DNA of 64,000 nt, taken from NCBI GenBank assembly GCA_029237775.1, contig JAQZBR010000005.1:124001-188000 (forward strand). Direction: 5' to 3'. The notes under the pieces are model-generated. The model worked only from the letters and a program-made list of their open reading frames with translations. It was not told the origin of the DNA and did not search any database. Below are positions 16,417 through 23,880 of this stretch, piece after piece. The position numbers and the translations under genes are program-made. Source of the stretch: Bacteroidota bacterium (GTDB lineage: Bacteria > Bacteroidota > Bacteroidia > 2-12-FULL-35-15). How positions within the stretch are numbered: the stretch's first letter is position 1; each line of letters begins with the position of its first letter.

Positions 16417-18537
16417 ATGTTTAAAAAAATATCTCCATTTATTTTGCTTTCAGTTTTTGCATCTTGCACAAATAATGAAAAGCATACTGAAACAACCAAG
16501 ATGAATTATCCTGTAACCAGAAAAACCGATTCCATCGATACCTATTTCGGCACTAAAATTTCTGATCCATTCCGCTGGCTTGAAGATGATAAATCGGCAG
16601 AAACAGGTGAATGGGTTAAGGCTCAGAATAAAGTAACATTTGACTATCTGTCAACCATTCCATTCAGGGACAAGATAAAAGAAAGGTTAACAAAGATCTG
16701 GAACTTTGAAAAAGTAAGTGCTCCGTTTAAAAAAGGCAAGCGCTATTTCTTTTATAAAAACGATGGAATTCAAAATCAGAGTGTATTGTATGTTCAGGAT
16801 GGTTTGAACGGAACTCCCCGCATGTTGCTTGATCCAAACACACTTGCAGCTGATGGGACTGCGTCTCTTGGTGGACTTGGTGTGAGCAAAGATGGTAAAT
16901 ACCTTGCATACAGCATTAACCGTGCTGGCAGCGACTGGAGCGAAATTTACACCATGGAAATCGAAAACGGGAATAAGCTGAAGGATGAGATCAAATGGGT
17001 GAAATTCTCTGATATAGCCTGGAAAGATAATGGTTTCTACTACAGCGCTTATGGAGAACCAAAAGGCGGTAGCGAGCTTTCCAATAAAAATGAGTTCCAT
17101 AAAGTATTCTACCACAAGATTGGTGATGAACAAAAAAATGATGCACTTGTTTACGAAGACAAAGCTCATCCTTTGCGTAACTTCTCAGCTTCAGTCACTG
17201 AAGATGAAAAGCTTCTGATCGTCTACGGTTCCGAATCAACAAGCGGAACATCACTCACGGTGAAAGATCTGACAAAAGCTGATGAGTTCCATTCAGTCGT
17301 AAGTGATTTTGAGCATAACTACAATGTTATCCACCATGATGGCGACAACCTTTATGTGGTTACCGATAACGGAGCTCCAAAATATCAGCTGCTCCTGATC
17401 AATTTCAAGAACAAGCCGGATCCTGAAAACTGGAAAAAGATAATTCCAGAATCATCAGATCTTCTTGAAAGTGTTTCATTATCCAATGGAAAGCTTATAG
17501 CGACTTACCTGAAAGATGTCACTACGAGAATGTATGTTTATGACATGAACGGTAAGCAGGAAAAAGAAATAAAACTTCCGGGAATTTGTAAGGTGGATGG
17601 TTTAGACAGCGACAAGGATGACAGCCTCGCATTTTTCTCATACAATACATTTACTGCGCCTGCGAGTATCTATAAGTATAACATTGTGACTAATGAATTA
17701 AGCGTTTGGTTCAAACCGAAGATCGATTTCAAATCGGAAGAGTATGAAACAAAACAGGTATTCTATACAAGTAAAGATGGAACAAAGGTACCGATGTTCA
17801 TCACTCACAAAAAAGGGATTCAGCTTGACGGAAATAATCCATGCTTTCTTTTTGGTTACGGTGGTTTCAATTCATATTATTCTCCTGAATTCAGAATTGA
17901 CCGCGCTGTGTTCCTTGAAAATGGAGGAATATATGCTATCCCGGGACTTCGTGGCGGTGGAGATTACGGTGAGGACTGGCATAAAGCAGGAACAAAATGC
18001 CAGAAGCAAAATGTGTTTGATGATTTTATTGCTGCAGCAGAATATCTGATCAAAGAAAAATACACTTCTTCTCAAAAACTTGCCATTCATGGGCGTTCAA
18101 ACGGAGGATTGCTTGTAGGAGCAGTGATGACTAAGCGCCCGGATCTTGCCAAAGTAGCGATACCAACCGTTGGAGTTCTTGACATGCTGCGTTATCATAA
18201 ATTTACAATCGGATGGGCTTGGGCTTCCGATTATGGAACAAGCGCGGATGAAAATGAATTCAAATGTCTGATAAAATATTCACCTCTTCATAATGTTAAA
18301 GAGGCGGAGTATCCTGCGACACTTGTTACTACAGGTGATCATGACGACAGGGTTGTGCCGGCACACTCCTTTAAATTTATCGCAACACTTCAGGAAAAAC
18401 AAAAAGGATCAAACCCCGTTCTCGTTAGGATTGACACAAATGCAGGACATGGTGCCGGCAAACCAACTTCGAAACAAATTGAAGAGTATAGTGATATCTG
18501 GAGCTTTGTCTTCCATAACCTTGGAATGAAGTATTAG
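16417..18537 (+). CDS. Prolyl oligopeptidase family serine peptidase (S9A), lipoprotein
   Basis: Cuts short proline-containing peptides after Pro. 706 residues, the normal size. The N-terminal lipoprotein signal (LLSVFASC) places it in the cell envelope, unlike cytosolic homologues. A seven-bladed propeller fills the middle and an alpha/beta-hydrolase domain the C-terminus. The catalytic Ser is in 'HGRSNGGLLVG' (Ser ~561), the Asp is within 'GDHDDRVVPAHSFKF', and the His is in 'NAGHGAGKP' (~678). The substrate gate loop 'GGFNSYYSPEFRIDRAVFL' is also typical. All triad residues are present, so it should be active. A strong terminator follows. Confidence 0.94.
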   Translation: MFKKISPFILLSVFASCTNNEKHTETTKMNYPVTRKTDSIDTYFGTKISDPFRWLEDDKSAETGEWVKAQNKVTFDYLSTIPFRDKIKERLTKIWNFEKVSAPFKKGKRYFFYKNDGIQNQSVLYVQDGLNGTPRMLLDPNTLAADGTASLGGLGVSKDGKYLAYSINRAGSDWSEIYTMEIENGNKLKDEIKWVKFSDIAWKDNGFYYSAYGEPKGGSELSNKNEFHKVFYHKIGDEQKNDALVYEDKAHPLRNFSASVTEDEKLLIVYGSESTSGTSLTVKDLTKADEFHSVVSDFEHNYNVIHHDGDNLYVVTDNGAPKYQLLLINFKNKPDPENWKKIIPESSDLLESVSLSNGKLIATYLKDVTTRMYVYDMNGKQEKEIKLPGICKVDGLDSDKDDSLAFFSYNTFTAPASIYKYNIVTNELSVWFKPKIDFKSEEYETKQVFYTSKDGTKVPMFITHKKGIQLDGNNPCFLFGYGGFNSYYSPEFRIDRAVFLENGGIYAIPGLRGGGDYGEDWHKAGTKCQKQNVFDDFIAAAEYLIKEKYTSSQKLAIHGRSNGGLLVGAVMTKRPDLAKVAIPTVGVLDMLRYHKFTIGWAWASDYGTSADENEFKCLIKYSPLHNVKEAEYPATLVTTGDHDDRVVPAHSFKFIATLQEKQKGSNPVLVRIDTNAGHGAGKPTSKQIEEYSDIWSFVFHNLGMKY

Positions 18538-18553
18538 CGAATAGTTTTTTATT

Positions 18554-18593
18554 AAAAAGATCGCTTTGTTAACGCAAACAAAGCGATCTTTTT
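18554..18593 (+). terminator. Terminator of the prolyl oligopeptidase gene
   Basis: A 17-bp perfect stem AAAAAGATCGCTTTGTT / AACAAAGCGATCTTTTT with a 6-base loop and a T-rich end. Confidence 0.9.
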
Positions 18594-18663
18594 GTTTTAT
18601 GAAATTTAAGTATGATGTATTGTTCTAACGGGTACTCTCCTCTTTTCATTAAAATCTATTGAA

Positions 18664-18685
18664 CTTAGCGCCTTAGTGGTAAAAA
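18664..18685. repeat. Dispersed repeat family A, solo copy A1
   Basis: CTTAGCGCCTTAGTGGTAAA followed by AA; the reverse orientation of TTTTTACCACTAAGGCGC. It lies 50 bp before the MBOAT gene. Confidence 0.6.
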
Positions 18686-18735
18686 TAAAAACCTGTATAT
18701 TTAACACACAATTCATTCAGGTGCCGCTCAGATAA

Positions 18736-20178
18736 ATGGTTTTCAGTTCACCCTTTTTCATTTTCGTCTTTTTACCTGTCATACTCATTATGATCGCGTT
18801 GTTTCCGCAACGTTTTCATAACATTATTCTACTTCTTGGCAGCTTGTTCTTTTACGCCTGGGGTGGAGTTTCATACACTATCATATTTGTTGTATCGATT
18901 ATCTTTAATTATGTGTTCGGAATTCTTATTTCAGATGCCCCCGCAAAAAAATCTAAAACCTTTCTAATCGTTGCAGTCTGCTTCAATCTTTTGCTGCTTG
19001 GATATTTCAAGTATTTTAATTTTTTTCTATCAAATATCATTGCTCTTTTTCCGGATGATTCAAATTCAATTGAATTAAAGAAAATAGCACTGCCAATAGG
19101 AATCTCGTTTTTCACATTTCACGCTTTGTCATACGTGATTGATGTTTACCGTAAGAAGGTTATGGCCCAAAGAAATTTTATCAGCATGGGCTTGTACATG
19201 ATGTTGTTTCCTCAACTTATTGCAGGACCCATTGTCAGATACATCGACATCTCAGCCCAACTCACCAGGAGAACACTTATTCTTGAAAAAGCAAGTGCAG
19301 GTATCCAACGGTTCATTTTCGGCCTCGCAAAAAAAGTGATCATTGCCAATACACTGGCTTTACTTGCTGATCAGATCTTCGCCTTGCCCGCGGCACAAAT
19401 TTCCCCCGGACTTTCATGGCTTGGAATTCTTGCTTATACTTTGCAGATCTATTTTGATTTCTCCGGTTATTCTGATATGGCAATTGGACTTGCAGCGGTT
19501 TTTGGCTTTCACTTTCCCGAGAACTTTAATTATCCCTACATCGCGCGGTCCATTAAAGAATTCTGGAGAAGATGGCATATCTCACTTTCCACCTGGTTCC
19601 GTGATTTTTTATACATTCCCTTAGGTGGTAACAAACTTGGCGAGACCAGGACACTTGTCAATCTCATTATCGTATTCTTTTGCACAGGGTTCTGGCATGG
19701 AGCCAGCTGGAACTTCATTGTGTGGGGCTTATTTCATGGATCATTTCTTTTGCTGGAGCGTATCGGTCTTGAGAAAATTCTAAGTCGAACAGGAACCATT
19801 CCGGCCACTATATATACAATTATCGTTGTGATGGTTGGATGGGTGTTCTTCAGGTCGGATGATCTTACTCATGCAATTGATTATCTCGGAAGAATGTGCT
19901 TTTTGCCTTCTCATACAAAACTGGAGATTATGACCATCTCTCAGTTCATTGATCCGAAGATCATTACAATTCTCATCATTGCTGTATTATACTCACTTAG
20001 GGTTTTCAGAAAATTCATAGAAATGTTGCAAAGAAGATTTCCGGAAAGAAACGCAGATGATCAACTGATAATTTCCTTCCAATCTTCAAAATTTATCTTA
20101 AGTTCTGTATTGCTGTTTATTTCACTGCTTTATCTTGCAGCCGGCACGTATAACCCTTTTATATATTTCAGATTTTAA
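18736..20178 (+). CDS. MBOAT O-acyltransferase (AlgI/DltB-like)
   Basis: A 480-residue polytopic inner-membrane protein that passes acyl groups across the membrane to extracytoplasmic acceptors. Hallmarks are 'SFFTFHALSYVIDVYRKKV' (near 130), 'LFPQLIAGPIVRY' (near 160), 'EFWRRWHISLSTWFRDFLYI' (near 275) and 'FFCTGFWHGASWNFIVWG' with the catalytic His (near 318). About ten membrane segments fit the family. Its stop overlaps the start of an AlgJ/AlgX-like gene (TAATG), the usual partner for handing acetyl groups to a polysaccharide. The acceptor is unknown because no polymerase or glycosyltransferase genes are adjacent. A second MBOAT gene lies at 62996. Confidence 0.93.
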   Translation: MVFSSPFFIFVFLPVILIMIALFPQRFHNIILLLGSLFFYAWGGVSYTIIFVVSIIFNYVFGILISDAPAKKSKTFLIVAVCFNLLLLGYFKYFNFFLSNIIALFPDDSNSIELKKIALPIGISFFTFHALSYVIDVYRKKVMAQRNFISMGLYMMLFPQLIAGPIVRYIDISAQLTRRTLILEKASAGIQRFIFGLAKKVIIANTLALLADQIFALPAAQISPGLSWLGILAYTLQIYFDFSGYSDMAIGLAAVFGFHFPENFNYPYIARSIKEFWRRWHISLSTWFRDFLYIPLGGNKLGETRTLVNLIIVFFCTGFWHGASWNFIVWGLFHGSFLLLERIGLEKILSRTGTIPATIYTIIVVMVGWVFFRSDDLTHAIDYLGRMCFLPSHTKLEIMTISQFIDPKIITILIIAVLYSLRVFRKFIEMLQRRFPERNADDQLIISFQSSKFILSSVLLFISLLYLAAGTYNPFIYFRF

Positions 20179-21326
20179 TGGTAAGGGCCTCAAAGAAAAT
20201 ACAGATCCTCATGCTTATCGTCTTTGGCGGTTTGATCCTCTTGCCTGCCTTCAATCATTATTTCGAGTTTATATATAACGAGCCAGGAAATGAGAATCGC
20301 GCAAAATCAAAAAGACCGGAATTAAACCTTTCGAACCTTGATGCTTTTGTTAAAAACTATGATAATTACTATACAGATAACTTTTCACTAAGACAAAATG
20401 CGATAAGCCTTCATAACAGGTTTGAATATTTCACGTTTGGTGTATCCCCTGTTCCCGGAGAAGTAGTTGTCGGAAAAGATGGATGGTTCTACGACAAAGA
20501 TTGTATCGATAACTATAAAGGCTCGAATGTATTCACCCCAGAGCAACTGGGCGCATTGAAAAATGAACTGGCATATCGGTGCCGCTGGGCGAAAGAAAGA
20601 GGGCTACAATATTACACTGTTGTCGTTCCAAGTAAAATGAATGTTTATCCTGAATATCTGCCGGATAATATCATTAAGGTTTCCGAAACCTCGAGGTATG
20701 AGCAGATAGTTTCGTTAAATAATATTGAAGGAATCAATGTGGTGGATGTAAGACGAAATTTGCTAAAGAATAAAAACGCAAATTACGACCTCTTTCAGAA
20801 AACAGACGGACATTGGAATGACCTGGGTGCTTATTACGGTTACGAGGAAATAATTAACAGATTGGCGGAACAGATTCCAGAAATGAATGCGGTCCCTCTT
20901 TCGGATTACAATATCGGTATTGAAAAGCAAATGGGTGGCAGCATCGTTAAAATGATCAATCTTGAAAAAGAATATCCTGAAGAATTTGTCAGACTCACCG
21001 AGAAGGAACCTGTAAGTATTTATGATGGACCTAAACGAGCATATTCTTTGCCTGAAGGAATCTCAGCAGAAGACCATCAGATCATAAAGCTCAACGATAA
21101 AGCAAAATTAAAATGTCTCGTTATACGTGATTCGTTCACTTTACTTCTTGTTAAATTCCTGTCAAGGAACTTTCATGAGGCCGTATTCATCCATGATGCA
21201 TGGAAATACAGGATGCGTGAAGATTTAATTGAGACCGAAAAACCGCATGTGATACTTAACATTGTCTTTGAGACAGGCCTTGAAAAGCTGCTTCAGTATT
21301 CTTCTCATAAAGCAAAACGACAATAA
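20178..21326 (+). CDS. AlgJ/AlgX-like SGNH acetyltransferase partner
   Basis: 382 residues with one N-terminal membrane anchor ('ILMLIVFGGLILLPAFNHY') and an extracytoplasmic SGNH-hydrolase-like domain. The DxHW motif is seen in 'QKTDGHWNDLGAYYGY' (near residue 215), and the Ser motif appears as 'VIRDSFTLLL' (near 318). 'GKDGWFYDKD' near 97 is typical of AlgX/AlgJ proteins, which accept acyl groups from the MBOAT protein and transfer them to an exported glycan. It overlaps the MBOAT gene by one base and has no clear start other than the TAATG overlap. Function inferred from family and pairing; glycan unknown. Confidence 0.87.
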   Translation: MVRASKKIQILMLIVFGGLILLPAFNHYFEFIYNEPGNENRAKSKRPELNLSNLDAFVKNYDNYYTDNFSLRQNAISLHNRFEYFTFGVSPVPGEVVVGKDGWFYDKDCIDNYKGSNVFTPEQLGALKNELAYRCRWAKERGLQYYTVVVPSKMNVYPEYLPDNIIKVSETSRYEQIVSLNNIEGINVVDVRRNLLKNKNANYDLFQKTDGHWNDLGAYYGYEEIINRLAEQIPEMNAVPLSDYNIGIEKQMGGSIVKMINLEKEYPEEFVRLTEKEPVSIYDGPKRAYSLPEGISAEDHQIIKLNDKAKLKCLVIRDSFTLLLVKFLSRNFHEAVFIHDAWKYRMREDLIETEKPHVILNIVFETGLEKLLQYSSHKAKRQ

Positions 21327-21561
21327 ACTTGTAGAAAAAATTTCCCAACTTCTTTTCGGCCGAGATTGTTCACCTTTAAATTACCTAATGATTAAATCAA
21401 GCCCACACAAATAAAAACACTTGTCAGTCAAACAGTTAACACTACCCGCAATTAACGAGGTGTTTGACAAGCCTTTACCACACTTGCTTTTAAGATAAGG
21501 CATCCAATTTGAATCACTCCGATTCATATCATGAGATTAAACCCATAAAAAAACCACAATT

Positions 21562-22212
21562 ATGAAAAAGTCTATTCTTTCTATTTTCCTGATCACAATT
21601 CTTTCGTTTGGCCTACAGGCGCGAGACGGATTTGAAAATAAATCTTTGCTACAAGATAATTCAGGCACAAAATGTTTTAATGAAAACACAAAAGTATTAA
21701 ACGCTGGAGTTGGATTTGGATCGGGTTATTACAGATCTTACAAAGGTGCAGGTTACGTAAATAGAACCTCCCCGGCTATCAATCTTTCATATGAACAGGC
21801 TTTGCCAAAAAAATTAGGTCCCGGCTATCTTGGATTAGGCGCCTACCTTGCTTATCAGAGCTCGCGTTCACGTTACAACAACAGTAAATACAATGGTAAC
21901 TACTATTACTATGAGCACAAATGGAAGAATTTTATTGTTGCCGCACGTGGAGCCTACCACCTGGATTTCCTGAACAGCGAACGTGCTGAAATTTATGGAG
22001 GTGTTATTGCCGGTTTAAGGATTCAAACGTATAACTATGAAACAAATAACCCGGATCCATATACCTATTACGGATTGAAGCAGGGAAGCGTATACCCTGT
22101 TGCAGCTGCGTTTCTTGGAGCAAGATGGTATTTCCTCCCAAACATCGGAGTTTATGGTGAGGTCGGAAGTGGAATCTCCTATGCAACTGTTGGATTCAGC
22201 TTTAAATTATAA
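21562..22212 (+). CDS. Outer-membrane beta-barrel protein
   Basis: 216 residues with a signal peptide (MKKSILSIFLITILSFG, cleaved near LQA). The rest has alternating amphipathic strands rich in Gly and Tyr ('VLNAGVGFGSGYYRSY', 'GYLGLGAYLAYQSSRSRY', 'GGVIAGLRIQTY', 'AAAFLGARWYFLPNIGVYGE') and ends in 'ATVGFSFKL', a C-terminal strand with an aromatic residue as in BamA-folded barrels. It looks like a small eight-strand barrel. Ligand and role cannot be read. It is monocistronic with a strong terminator, 235 bp downstream of the AlgJ-like gene. Confidence 0.8.
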   Translation: MKKSILSIFLITILSFGLQARDGFENKSLLQDNSGTKCFNENTKVLNAGVGFGSGYYRSYKGAGYVNRTSPAINLSYEQALPKKLGPGYLGLGAYLAYQSSRSRYNNSKYNGNYYYYEHKWKNFIVAARGAYHLDFLNSERAEIYGGVIAGLRIQTYNYETNNPDPYTYYGLKQGSVYPVAAAFLGARWYFLPNIGVYGEVGSGISYATVGFSFKL

Positions 22213-22230
22213 TCGACTTCGATAACAAAC

Positions 22231-22270
22231 AAAAAAGCGCCCTTCTGAAATTTCAGAAGGGCGCTTTTTT
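22231..22270. terminator. Bidirectional terminator, 40-bp perfect palindrome
   Basis: The left arm (22231-22250) starts AAAAAAGCGCCC and ends CTGAAA. The right arm (22251-22270) is its exact reverse complement, with no separate loop beyond the central AAATTT. It serves the convergent beta-barrel and lipoprotein genes. Confidence 0.93.
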
Positions 22271-22284
22271 ATGAGCTGTAATTA

Positions 22285-23136
22285 TTATCTCAGTGTTACA
22301 TTGTAATTATGATTATTGATCATCACCATTGCTGTATTGTCACAGGCGCCCGTTCCGAAATCTACATGACGAACAGCTTTTCCGGAAGGTGTAAGATCGA
22401 ACTTACCGCTAACAAAATGACGGCAGGTTAATTCCTTCCTCAAAGCATCAGTAATATTAACAGTAAAAGATGTGGAAGATGTAGTGTTGGTGGAACTCGT
22501 ACCACTTGCGGTTCCTGTGATGAGATAAACATCGTCCGTCCAAACCATTGTGCTGTCTCCCAATATCCACTCACGGGTACGTGCAGAAGTCCATGTGATG
22601 ATACCACCCGATGCTTTTTCAATAGTTCCGTTCACATTCACAGAATACGTTAAATTGCCTGCAGTATTGTATCCATTATTGGTTACTGTTTTCGTACCCG
22701 TAACTTTGTTGTTATCCACGTAATAATTATTAAAAGTAAAAGTATGTGTTGACGCTGAATCACGGTAATTACCGGTATAGGTCACCACAATGATGCCTTT
22801 GCGGTAGCGGCCATCGCGACACAAGCAAAGGCTTGTTCCGAAATCAATTGTAAGTACACGGGGAACGCTTACTGTGTCGTGAGTTACGTTCGCGCAAGTG
22901 GCCATAAATGATTTAAAGTCCGACTCCTGAGGTATAAAATAGCTGCTTACAGTTCCGGTAGCAGCCTGATCCGCAATGTTTGCCACGTCATTATAAATAG
23001 TTTCTGCAACGGCATTATCGCGACTGGAGATAGTTTCAACATCTTCGTCCTTATCCTTTTTGCAGGAAACAATGGATATGCTTATAACAGCCACTGTTAA
23101 TAAGCATTTTGCTGCGATACTAAATTTAATTTTCAT
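22285..23136 (-). CDS. Lipoprotein of unknown function
   Basis: 283 residues; lipoprotein signal 'LLTVAVISISIVSCKKDKDE'. The mature protein is beta-rich, with two related segments: 'VLTIDFGTSLCLCRDGRYRK' in the middle and 'VRHVDFGTGACDNTAMVMIN' near the C-terminus. Both have an 'xDFGTxxC' core, which suggests two copies of one small domain. Many Bacteroidota carry similar lipoproteins without an assigned role. The gene is single and convergent with the beta-barrel gene across a palindromic terminator. Confidence 0.72.
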   Translation of the reverse strand: MKIKFSIAAKCLLTVAVISISIVSCKKDKDEDVETISSRDNAVAETIYNDVANIADQAATGTVSSYFIPQESDFKSFMATCANVTHDTVSVPRVLTIDFGTSLCLCRDGRYRKGIIVVTYTGNYRDSASTHTFTFNNYYVDNNKVTGTKTVTNNGYNTAGNLTYSVNVNGTIEKASGGIITWTSARTREWILGDSTMVWTDDVYLITGTASGTSSTNTTSSTSFTVNITDALRKELTCRHFVSGKFDLTPSGKAVRHVDFGTGACDNTAMVMINNHNYNVTLR

Positions 23137-23209
23137 GTTATGTTTTTGATTTTCTTACAGTTTTGTTCTTGACTGCTGGTTTTACAGAGCTAATATACAA
23201 TAACTTATT

Positions 23210-23800
23210 TTATTTACGAATAGGTATTACAGATCTCAGTATATCCATCTTACCGGGAGTAGCGGGCGTAAAAACACCCTGATTGGCATTTTTAATATCC
23301 TCTATAGAATAAAAAGCCGTTGGATTATGCTGTGCAATAAGCATTTCAACGGATCGCACATTTTTTCTTTTCATGATAGTGAAGATCATCTTCACCGGCC
23401 CGATTGCTCCATGCGCATCAACAATTGTCACACCGTGCTTTTTTTCGCGAAGTGCATTTATAAGTTCATCATGATTCTGATTGGTTATGATCCTGATCAC
23501 CTGCAAACCTAAAGCAAGCCTCTCTTCTATTCTCAAGCCCACATATGTTCCTGTTGCAAATCCACCGGCATATCCAAGATAACAGACCACGTTATTTAAA
23601 TTTTTCATCACCTGCCCTACGACAACTATCCATATCAACACCTCAAAGAAACCGAGTACAGGTACGATCTTGCGGTACCCCTTTGAAATAAAAACATGTC
23701 GCAACGTCCCTAAACTCACATCACAAACGCGGGATAAAAATATGATCAGGGGAAGAATGATCCAGCTGAAGTAGTCGAAGTCTGAAAAGAAAGAATGCAT
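23210..23800 (-). CDS. DUF2179/DUF5698 membrane protein (UPF0316-like)
   Basis: 196 residues from ATG 23800; a longer frame to 23872 would run through a terminator hairpin, so I reject that start. The N-terminal half has three membrane helices ('WIILPLIIFLSRVCDVSLGT', 'IVPVLGFFEVLIWIVVVGQV', 'VVCYLGYAGGFATGTYVG'). The C-terminal half is a cytoplasmic DUF2179 domain ('ALREKKHGVTIVDAHGAIGP', 'KMIFTIMKRKNVRSVEMLIA'), a small ferredoxin-like fold also found in YitT-type proteins. Function unknown; ligand binding by the DUF2179 part has been suggested for the family. Confidence 0.83.
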   Translation of the reverse strand: MHSFFSDFDYFSWIILPLIIFLSRVCDVSLGTLRHVFISKGYRKIVPVLGFFEVLIWIVVVGQVMKNLNNVVCYLGYAGGFATGTYVGLRIEERLALGLQVIRIITNQNHDELINALREKKHGVTIVDAHGAIGPVKMIFTIMKRKNVRSVEMLIAQHNPTAFYSIEDIKNANQGVFTPATPGKMDILRSVIPIRK

Positions 23801-23835
23801 TTTATAAATATTTACGTAAAAGTAAGGGCAAAAAA

Positions 23836-23860
23836 AATCCTCCGTTTGTCCGGAGGATCT
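23836..23860 (-). terminator. Terminator after the beta-propeller T9SS gene
   Basis: GATCCTCCG / CGGAGGATT stem (minus strand) followed by a run of T, about 20 bp after the stop at 23881. Confidence 0.8.
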
Positions 23861-23880
23861 TTTTAATAACAAGAGCCTGT

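Noticed and set aside
16687-17169. 160-codon minus-strand frame
   Set aside because: Antisense to the well-supported prolyl oligopeptidase.
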